A stretch of DNA of 23,742 nucleotides from Basidiobolus meristosporus CBS 931.73. Its lineage: Eukaryota > Basidiobolomycota > Basidiobolomycetes > Basidiobolales > Basidiobolaceae. Shown here in pieces: positions 17,351-23,742 of this stretch. The notes under the pieces were generated by a model. The model was not told the origin of the DNA and made no database searches. It saw only the letters and a program-made list of their open reading frames with translations. Every line of letters begins with the position of its first letter. Position 1 is the first letter of the stretch. The DNA lies in NCBI GenBank assembly GCA_002104905.1, contig MCFE01000960.1:1-23742 (forward strand), written 5' to 3'. The position numbers and the translations under genes were made by a program.

Positions 17351-17705
17351 TGTGGTAGGGTAAGCATACCCCCCACAGACAAGTGTATTCATATAGCCAT
17401 TATGATACACTCATCCATATTTTATCTTATCAGTATTATCCCATTCTTCTATTGCCCATATTATCAGCATTATCCCCATATGATGTTTACTCTGATTAGT
17501 TATTAGCATTAGTTATCCCAAATGTTACTCAGCTTTGTGATCAGTATATGTATCTACTTATGGCAGGGACCTGCATCAGTACCCATGACACATGACCTAG
17601 GTCTGTGCTACCATCCCTACCATTTCAATATCATATATGGTATTTCTATGCTGCATAGGTTTCAGACTACTGATCTCTGATTGGTTGGATGTGCTGTGCC
17701 TTTTA

Positions 17706-17793
17706 GAACCTTCCAGGACATTCTTGGCATATTTTTAGCTCATAGTGATCTCATCAAGAATTCTACTGTTGCCTAGAATCTTCTAGAACCTTC
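17706..17793 (+). promoter_or_regulatory. Heat-shock-element-like arrays in the LTR
   Basis: 17776-17793 reads GAAtcTTCtaGAAccTTC, four perfectly phased inverted nGAAn units, the consensus bound by heat shock factor. A second array at 17706-17723 reads GAAccTTCcaGGAcaTTC, with one imperfect unit. Both lie upstream of a TATA-like box. Binding is inferred from consensus only. Confidence 0.6.
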
Positions 17794-17824
17794 TAATTGG
17801 TAATTACTTGCCAATCAGGAAGAG

Positions 17825-17831
17825 TATTTAA
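17825..17831 (+). promoter_or_regulatory. TATA-like box of the 805-bp LTR
   Basis: TATTTAA, 31 bases after the heat-shock-like array, with the same context (gtatttaag) in the copia-borne LTR fragment (7018-7026). Confidence 0.5.
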
Positions 17832-18159
17832 GGGAAAGCAGTCCCTCATCAATTAATCATCCCTTCTATCTAAAACACTTCTCTCTTATTGATTAGTAGT
17901 GGATCACTGCACCTACCTTTAGCAGTTACACCTCAGATTTCCCATCAAGGAGCTTTTCAGGGTAGTGCACAAGGCACACAGAGGCCTTTGAAGACACTTG
18001 GAGCATCTAGGAAGCTAGAGAAGCAGGAGCCTTTACCATAGTGACATATTGACAAAGACACCAGCAGATTAGACACAGAGGTTATTGCACCCATCAGACA
18101 CCTCACATACCTTGAGTTGTGTAGCTTCTCCCAGGAGTACCTCTACACCATCACAGCAC

Positions 18160-18440
18160 TTGATTGATACTGATTGTGGTACTGTATAGCTTTGCAATAC
18201 TTGTTGGACTGCAACAGCTTCCTCTGATGGGGTATGACTGGAAAATATCTGGAGTGTGAACAATATCTTCCCTCATTGGTGGTAAACTCCTGACAATTTG
18301 GACACGTTGCAATGGTAGCTTTTTGGATGTGAATGCCATGCAACTGCTAACACATGCTGGAATCAGGACAGTCTCTGATTCATATGTTGCCAGCTGCACA
18401 ATGGTTGTCCACTTGTAACATGTACATATAAGTTGCATGC
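18160..18440 (-). pseudogene. CACTA transposase N-terminal Cys-rich domain (copy R)
   Basis: The minus strand reads LIPACVSSCMAFTSKK, then ATCPNCQEFTTNEGRYC and RYFPVIPHQRKLLQ. In Tnp2 proteins a C-P-x-C-G-type zinc ribbon followed by F-x-Y-I-P-L-x-P-R-L precedes the core, and this fits with some changes. It is separated from the core by the 805-bp LTR and from the region before it by the MITE-like insertion. A related stretch occurs in copy L (960-1240) and as a fragment at 3105-3232. Confidence 0.6.
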
Positions 18441-18475
18441 TGGTATATTCCTGGCAAGAAGTTGTAATAAACCCT

Positions 18476-18788
18476 CAAGGTCCCCCTATGAAAAATCTCA
18501 AACTTGGAATTCATCTGATTTTTAGCTGATATTCTGCTGGTATTCAGCTGGTGTTTTGGGTTCAGAATTTCAAATGCAATTTTTGATGTAAGTAATGAGC
18601 AGTTAATTACCAAATTTTGTATGAATGCTAGTTTGCCTAGTCTCCTCCTTGAGAACTTGCTTGCTTGCCTGCACATCAGCTCAGAACAGAGATATTAAGA
18701 GTTGTCAATTTTTAGAAACTTGGAATTCAGCTTGTGCTATGATGGTATTTTGCTGGCCTTTCCTCAATTTTTTTTCTTAGGGGCCCTG
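18476..18788. mobile_element. MITE-like insertion with CARGG inverted ends
   Basis: CAAGGTCCCCCTATGAAAAA (18476) and, on the opposite strand from 18788, CAGGGCCCCTAAGAAAAA are imperfect inverted ends of a 313-bp insertion. Copy L is uninterrupted at this place (about 905-925). The CAGGG start is like hAT elements, but I see no 8-bp duplication, so the superfamily is open. It has no coding capacity. A 13-base direct repeat aacttggaattca lies near each end. Confidence 0.6.
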
Positions 18789-19320
18789 ATTACTGATATT
18801 AGTGGAAACACACCACTTCTCTAGCCACAAAATTACATCATTCACCTGTAGATGAACTAATGGGCTCACTTGGATCCATAAAGTATCCTTGGCATTTGTT
18901 TCAATGGGTGTTGTCTCATTGCATCTAGGGATTTGACCAGGCTCATATGTGGTACTGTTGTTAGGGGAGATAGGCTCAAAATCCATCAGTGAACCTTCTT
19001 TGTCAGAGCTATCACTCTGCATGCCATATTCAGAAGGCTGAGGTGAGTCTAAAGGTTTTACAAACTCACCTGACTCAGTTTGCGCCAGGTGACAAAGACA
19101 GCCAGGTGCTAATATAGAAGTATCGACTGGCTGGCAAGATATATTGGTACAGTAGTGACCAATGAATGGTCAAATATGACTTGGGTGACAAAACACTGGC
19201 AGTGATCCTTGTAATACTTCCTATGCTGTCTGTGTGCTTCATGGCTAAGAGGCTTGCCACAATAGCCACATGGTCTTTTTCTCTTCTGGTATGGTGCTGA
19301 GTCAAAGTAGTCTTGTCCAT
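18789..19320 (-). pseudogene. CACTA transposase N-terminus: C2H2-like finger and acidic region (copy R)
   Basis: On the minus strand, 19271-19204 reads CGYCGKPLSHEAHRQHRKYY followed by KDH, a C-x2-C...H-x6-H finger, also recognisable in copy L at 430-505 (YCYNSLSHEAHQWHRKYCKD). After it comes a Ser/Asp/Pro-rich stretch with SDSSDKEGSLMDFEPISPNN at 19016-18957, open to 18777. Frame changes between the two show that the reading is broken or spliced. The finger would have bound DNA or a partner. Confidence 0.6.
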
Positions 19321-19462
19321 GGGGTAAACAGTTTGACCTTCAACAACGTAATGCTATCATATCACTTTTTGGTCACTACTCATGTGAACTTAAGACACTC
19401 TTGTATTTGAGACATTGCACCTACATGAATGTAAGAATCAATGATGACCCGCTATAGTAAGC

Positions 19463-19629
19463 CTTAAAATAAAATTGGGGCACCACATACACATGTATAT
19501 GAAACACTATTTCCCCTTTGGTTTGACTCACTTCCATATTTATGCTGCCAAAAATAAAGTAAGGTAGTCTGGTTCTCAACTAAACCCCACCGCTGATGGC
19601 AACAAAAGCATGGTTGGACAACAACTTGC
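19463..19629. other. Short unassigned stretch beyond the CACTA end
   Basis: No gene is recognised. A tttggtgcaac at 19637 just after a caaca could be a primer-binding site following an LTR end, which would make this stretch the end of an LTR, but no partner LTR is seen. Confidence 0.3.
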
Positions 19630-20900
19630 TTCAACATTTGGTGCAACAAGCAGGGCTACATCCAAAAAAGACCATGTGGGCAGTGTGCCCATTGAAGGTA
19701 ATAATGCAGACTCCTCAAGCTCTCAGTCAGGTAGGTAATTGAGAATCTCTCAGGAACCACAAGCTGGCTGTTATGCTCAGGCAGATGAGAATGTAGTAAA
19801 TGCTGTAGCCTTGGTTGAAGATCCGCAAGTGGCCATAAGAGTGCCAGCAAGGGAAATACAGGCCAAAACAGATGTGTCTGAGCAGAAGTTATCCAGGAGA
19901 AAATGTAGTTCTTGACAAGAAGCACTCCACCAAAGTAGCAGTGAAAGACCTGGCAGTGATAAAGGAAAAGGTTAAGGGAAAAATGTCTACCCAAGCCTGG
20001 GACAGGGAGGCATGCAAAAAAAACTGCAGTTCTTGCCAATTAATGCCGCAAGCCAGGAACAGACTGAATCCTATCATAGCCAAAAAGAATTACCAACAAG
20101 AAAACAGCTATTTTCACAGGAGTTGGAAGTGCAGCCAGTTGAGCTACACCCCAGCAAGGTAGATGAATTTATTGAAAAAGGCAAATTGTCTACCACAGCA
20201 TCCACATCCTCCATTGTTGACAGAGTGGAGATCCTACTGACAGACAAGGCTACAATGTCAAGAGCCCAAAAGACTATCACAATGCCTTCAGTGGAGCTTT
20301 GGGACATTGATAGGCACACCAAGAGATTGCAGTAACTCTGCAAGAGCAGTGCTCAAGAAAATGCACTGGAATACTGCAAGGATTTATTGCAAAGACTGGC
20401 AGATGAGGTGCTAGCCCTTGCAGTGCCAGCTGAAGACCAGGACATGTGGGAACCAGTGAATGAACAGTGGCATAAGGCCATTGGGTTCCTGCCAAAGACA
20501 TGGAAACAGAGCATTACAGCAGAAATACTTATTGAGTGGTGGATTTAAATGGAGTTACTTGTTGAGTGTGGGGTTGGGCTTAATGATAGTGTATGGTATA
20601 GGGACTTGTATAGGTCAATACAATTGTTAACTGAGGTACAACTGAAGTTTCAACAGAAATAAATCAGTTTGCATGCACAAAAAGTAAGAGAAACAGTTGA
20701 GTCAGGAAGTAGGGAGTGTGAAAATGAGGCAATATCCAATCAATGTACACAAATGTAGGAGGCAATAGAGTGTGTGGAATCACAAAGTGAGCAAATTGGC
20801 AGGGAACCAATCAAAAGCCACCTATACATTGATGTGATGAAAAATTTTGACTAAGTTTTTGTGAAATCTGGGGTGCAATTATTTTTCAACAGTCTCTGGA
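19630..20900 (+). pseudogene. Unrecognised, possibly gag-like pseudogene
   Basis: The + strand is coding-like in several consecutive frames: TSKKDHVGSVPIEGNNADSS at about 19660, VEDPQVAIRVPAREIQAKTD near 19817, KVDEFIEKGKLSTTASTSS near 20160, then ALEYCKDLLQRLADEVLALA and NEQWHKAIGFLPKTWKQ near 20370-20505. The Ser-rich start, the helical middle and the position just after a possible primer site would suit an LTR-retrotransposon gag, but I see no zinc knuckle and recognise no family. Stops and frameshifts occur at about 19734, 19912 and 20335. Minus-strand ORFs here are shadows. Confidence 0.35.
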
Positions 20901-20929
20901 CAGTGTCCTGATGGGGTCAGTACCTCTTA

Positions 20930-21690
20930 GTCATGGAACTTTGACTTTGTGGTGGCCTTTTGACAGGATCATCTCAATAATTCTTCATAGAATAGTTTTG
21001 CCCTGATCAGTTATTAGTACTCCTCCTGCTTGGCTTGTTACCACATAGTATCATCTGGACTTTGAATTGCCTGTTCCTGAATCTGAGGTCTGGCAATAAG
21101 CAAGATAAGCTTCTTCATGGTCATTGGATGTTGGCCACCAAGATTCAGGGGTTTCTTATTCTGGTCAATATCCTAACTGGGTAAATCTGTTCTGTTCTGG
21201 AACTGGAAGAACCTTCTTGGATATTGGGCAGAATTACATACATATCTTCTTCATTGGTGGTGACAGCATCATTTGTTAGCTGCTCAATGCTCTCAGTGGC
21301 TTTATGATCTGAGTTCTTCTTAAATATAACATCTATCCCCTGATCAGCCTCTGAATCTTGCCATCTTACACCCTTTGCCCTTTAATGTCCCAACAAAACC
21401 CAAGAAAGATCTCTTTTCTATGCTTTGGCTCTAACCTTTGGAGTACTTTGAAGGATTTGACAAAAGTCCTAACTACCAGAGATTATGAGGTGTTGGAGGT
21501 TTGCTTTTTTTCCACTATCATATTCTCTAAGTGCTTTAACAACAATAGAGCATCATCCTTTGTCTTGAGGAAGTACACCCACATGTATCTTGTCTGGTCA
21601 TCAATAAATATCATAGACTATCTCTTGGCTCCAAGTACAATGCTTGATGGTCCCATATATGTCTGAGTGCATAATAGCCAATATTATGGA
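20930..21690 (-). pseudogene. Copia fragment 4: integrase, linker, start of RT
   Basis: On the minus strand 21690-21515 parallels the integrase core of the intact copia at 7765-7600. From about 21445 it gives FLGFCWDIKG, the usual FLGYxxxxKGYR block, then SEADQGIDVIFKKNSDH (about 21345), the SRDVIF block, a Glu-rich linker, and QAIQSPDDTMW (about 21075), the start of the copia RT domain. This is the region that is missing in the copia at 5538-9588. Stops and frameshifts break it throughout. Confidence 0.68.
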
Positions 21691-21699
21691 ACTTGCACA

Positions 21700-22315
21700 T
21701 ACTTGTACTGCAATAAATAAATGCTCTTCTGTAGTTAAATGGTTTGCTTGTTATAATTTTGCTTTTCACCCGCTTTTTTCTTCTTGCATTCTCTAGGCCA
21801 GTTTCAAGGCTTCTTACAATAGTAACAGCAACTGGATTCTCATTGGTTCAGTTGCATTCCCTTTGTTGCTATATGTCTCCCCAAGCTGAATTAAACATTA
21901 TCTTGCACTTCCTCTGCTTAGTTGTCACAACTGAACTCTTCATGCACAAGTCTCCCTTTGACATAATCTAAGCTCAGATTGTCTTCTCTGCCTTCAAAGG
22001 AAAGTAAAGTGGCTCATACCACTCTCAAAAGCTGCAAAGCTGACAGTGTATCTTGTCTTCATCATCTACACCAGTATTGAAACTGTTGAGCTCCTGTGCA
22101 GGTAGCTCAAATCTGGTATTGAAATGTAGCATGTCAACCTTAGGCTTCTTCTCCATATCAATAAACTTTGTGTTAAGTAAAGCTTGCTTGATATTGGGTT
22201 TGCCCTAGAGATCTTCACCAAATATTCTCATGCTGCTTTGGCAGTATTAAAACCATGAGTTTGACTAATGAAGGAATTGTGCACACTGATACATTTGGCA
22301 TTAAAGGCCTATCTC
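21700..22315 (-). pseudogene. Copia fragment 4: gag
   Basis: Closely parallels 8390-9000 of the intact copia: the UBN2-type region with the KPDDDML and LEELYSINAGVDDEEK equivalents (22140-22060), and the zinc knuckle equivalent (about 21810-21780). Many small indels and stops exist, so no gag is made. The degree of change is far greater than between the LTRs of the nested copia, so this copy is old. Confidence 0.68.
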
Positions 22316-22329
22316 TCATTTTGTGTCAG

Positions 22330-22407
22330 TAATGCAACAGTAACACTATGTAAGGAATGTTTCAACATTGAGGAGCACTCTGTAGCAGCTTCATGATTAG
22401 TACATAA
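22330..22407 (-). repeat. Copia LTR remnant
   Basis: agtaatgcaacagtaacact ... gagcactctgtagcagc ... ttagtacataat resembles positions 5648-5730 within the copia LTR. The LTR is incomplete on both sides. Confidence 0.6.
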
Positions 22408-22474
22408 TAGACTTGTTCCATTGTATCATGCCAGGGTGCATGGCTTAATCTACAGTTGCAAAGAACTTTGGGCA
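22408..22474. repeat. Partial duplication of the Harbinger end
   Basis: taatagacttgttccattgt at about 22406 repeats, diverged, the true element start caatagacttgttctgttgg at 22475, 69 bases later. It may be the end of an older Harbinger copy or a slipped duplication. Confidence 0.45.
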
Positions 22475-22494
22475 CAATAGACTTGTTCTGTTGG

Positions 22495-22567
22495 ATAGTG
22501 CCACATAGTGCCAGCCTGTTTATGGTGCTGGATTGATCTGGCACTCTATGGCACTATCTGGCACTAT
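22495..22567. repeat. Subterminal hairpin of Harbinger copy 2
   Basis: Left arm atagtgccacatagtgccag (22495-22514), right side with three tggcactat-type units (22538-22567), one more than in copy 1. Confidence 0.65.
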
Positions 22568-22651
22568 AATTTCTACCATGATGCCAGTGGTAGGTTATAG
22601 TTACTGGTAATTTTACTTATGTTGCTCAGAGTAGTGCTTTCCTTGCTTTAT

Positions 22652-23536
22652 TTACTCTTCATAATGCTCCAGACACATTTCTCTCAGTGGATGTCTTCTT
22701 GTATGAACATACTGTGCATTAATAAGTATCTTAACTATTTTACCTATTCTGCTGTTTTCTCCTATATATGACTTTCCTCTGTATTTACCTGCCAATATGC
22801 TGTATCTCTTCAGATATCCAAACGTGTGCTCTACCCTTACTCTGAAATGATTAAACATCTCATTGTAGAGCTTTTGCTTCCTGCTAAGCACACCATTCCT
22901 TAGCTTCCTATAAGCTGTAATACATCATAATCTCTGACAATCCTGTACTATATGGGCTAAGTCTGCCATACATTTCTCCCCTCTACTGAATTCAGGATGA
23001 TTCTTGACTCAGAGTGCTTTGTCATGCCTACTTCCAGCAAATGGCCCACTAAACCAGATGATGTTACCCTCAATGTCAGACAGTGCTTGAAACTTCACAC
23101 AGTGTGCCTTGTACTTGCCAGAATAAAAGTGCCTCTGCCCTCTAGAAGGTCTGTTAATCCTCACTGGGAAGGTATCCTAAATACTCCTCATATGGACCCT
23201 GTTGCTGAACATTCTGGGATATGGAAATCTATTGGAGGTTCTGAACCTAGTATTTCAAGCTTGCTCTAAGTCATTCATACCCTCTGCAAGGTGGTTCTCC
23301 ATTGCTGTCAGCTGGGAATGAAAGCTTCTAGGACTTTTGTTGCCATGGATAGTGGGATGAAACCTTGTGGGGCAATAATTCTTGTAATAGCAGAGAAGCT
23401 TAACAAGGGATCTCCTTGAGTAGATTGGGGTTGATGGTCCACAGTACTTGGAATAGATCTCCTCTAGTGTGTCAAAAGGAAATCCAGTGGTAGTGATGGG
23501 ATTGATGAGAAAAGACCATTCAGATGAGTAAGTCAT
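22652..23536 (-). pseudogene. Harbinger DDE transposase (HARBI1-like), copy 2
   Basis: From ATG 23536 (MTYSSEWSFLINPITTTGFP) the frame gives LEEIYSKYCGPSTP, FHPTIHGNKSPRSFHSQLTA, then RINRPSRGQRHFYSGKYKAH, KFQALSDIEGN, GSRHDKAL with the second catalytic Asp, NGVLSRKQKLYNEMFNHF and RVRVEHTFGYLKRYSILAGK with the catalytic Glu, ending LEHYEE. The first Asp is probably the GAT in I-stop-DTF. Defects are single-base changes: TAG before that Asp, TGA for the Trp after KAL, TGA after CQRL. It is the better copy, because it keeps the Glu lost in copy 1. It cut and pasted the element, normally with a Myb-like partner protein not seen here. Confidence 0.75.
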
Positions 23537-23742
23537 ATTAAAATTGATGGATGATTGTATGGAGGTGGTTTGAATTGATTCGGCGCAATCTGCGTTATTG
23601 ATCTGATTTTTAATACATTATGCTTAAATCTCCATCAATTGCCATGTATCCTATCATTATGTTGCAAAAGTCATCCGCAAAAAATGCCTTGGTACTTTTA
23701 TTGATGCTTTAATCATAGGTCTATAATCAAATAGGAAATCTG

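Larger units (their letters stand above)
17351..18155 (+). repeat. Solo LTR, 805 bp, inserted in the CACTA transposase
   Basis: TGTGGTAGGG...CCATCACA, with inverted ends TGTGG/CCACA type and a flanking GCAC. The empty site is present in CACTA copy L at about 1238-1250 (tatcaatcaggtgtaaatact). The 3' part is also present inside copia at 6987-7346. Promoter-like sequences are in 17706-17831. The retroelement that it came from is not in the window. Confidence 0.85.
15480..19462 (-). mobile_element. CACTA-type (Tnp2 family) DNA transposon, copy R
   Basis: This is the better preserved copy of the family, in inverted orientation to 241-3045. On the minus strand the order is: possible terminus CTTACTATAGCGGGTCA at 19462, C2H2-like finger, acidic low-complexity region, Cys-rich domain, Tnp2 core, C-terminal extension. 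It has been invaded by a solo LTR (17351-18155) and a MITE-like insertion (18476-18788). Tnp2 elements with an N-terminal finger are common in basidiomycetes, which supports the fungal assignment. The 3' end is not defined. Confidence 0.75.
20930..22407 (-). mobile_element. Copia fragment 4, strongly decayed
   Basis: Reading minus from 22407: LTR remnant (22407-22330), gag (22315-21700), then directly integrase (21690-21515), the pol linker and the first part of RT (to about 20930). It follows the organisation of the intact copia but lacks the piece corresponding to 7760-8370 (end of gag, protease, pre-integrase). The right end meets the Harbinger region. Confidence 0.75.
22475..23742 (-). 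mobile_element. PIF/Harbinger-type DNA transposon, copy 2 (cut by window end)
   Basis: Direct-orientation copy of 3231-4497. Similarity continues to the last base of the window, so the element extends further. The start is next to a decayed copia LTR. Confidence 0.68.

Noticed and set aside
19656-20039. 127-codon minus-strand ORF
   Set aside because: No family resemblance; the + strand has the more coding-like composition across the same stretch.

Overview
This window looks like a eukaryotic, most likely fungal (probably basidiomycete), repeat graveyard. There are no operons, ribosome-binding sites or bacterial genes. Almost everything that can be recognised is a decayed transposable element: Ty1/copia and Ty3/gypsy LTR retrotransposons, a CACTA-type (Tnp2/Transposase_21) DNA transposon, a PIF/Harbinger-type DDE transposon, solo LTRs and MITE-like inverted repeats. 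CpG looks very scarce by eye and many reading frames carry TAG/TAA/TGA in place of Gln/Trp codons, as expected of methylation- or RIP-like C-to-T decay. The fungal assignment is inference from the element mix; no host gene is confirmed.

Layout. 2-241 is an open frame running in from the left edge. 241-3045 is a degenerate CACTA copy on +, followed by a stray inverted piece of the same family (3105-3232) and Harbinger copy 1 (3231-4497, coding on -). 4649-5116 is an unrecognised 155-residue ORF with unusual CpG content. 5201-12451 is a 5'-truncated gypsy element on +. It is split inside the reverse transcriptase at 5537/9589 by a 4.05-kb copia element (5538-9588, coding on -) with 369-bp LTRs and a perfect 5-bp target duplication GGGAG. 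That copia has lost the first half of its RT, replaced by a fragment of another LTR (about 6987-7346). The gypsy 3' LTR (from 11942) is itself split by an inverted LTR of the same family (12025-12393).

13074-13850 is a second copia RNase H fragment (-) interrupted by a complete solo LTR (13269-13682). 14679-14807 is a short element with perfect 20-bp inverted ends next to a third copia RNase H fragment (+). 15480-19462 is the second CACTA copy (-), interrupted by an 805-bp solo LTR (17351-18155, 4-bp duplication GCAC) and a 313-bp MITE-like insertion (18476-18788); the left CACTA copy supplies the empty site for both. 19630-20900 is an unrecognised gag-like pseudogene (+). 20930-22407 is a fourth, strongly decayed copia (-), and 22475 to the window end is Harbinger copy 2, in direct orientation with copy 1.

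The order of events can be read from the nesting: gypsy, then copia into gypsy, then an LTR fragment inside copia; and CACTA, then solo LTR and MITE into CACTA. I found no convincing new cellular system. The most interesting observations are regulatory: a four-unit heat-shock-element array just upstream of a TATA-like box in the 805-bp LTR, and a block with a bZIP-type TGAGTCA site that is almost unchanged between two otherwise diverged LTRs.
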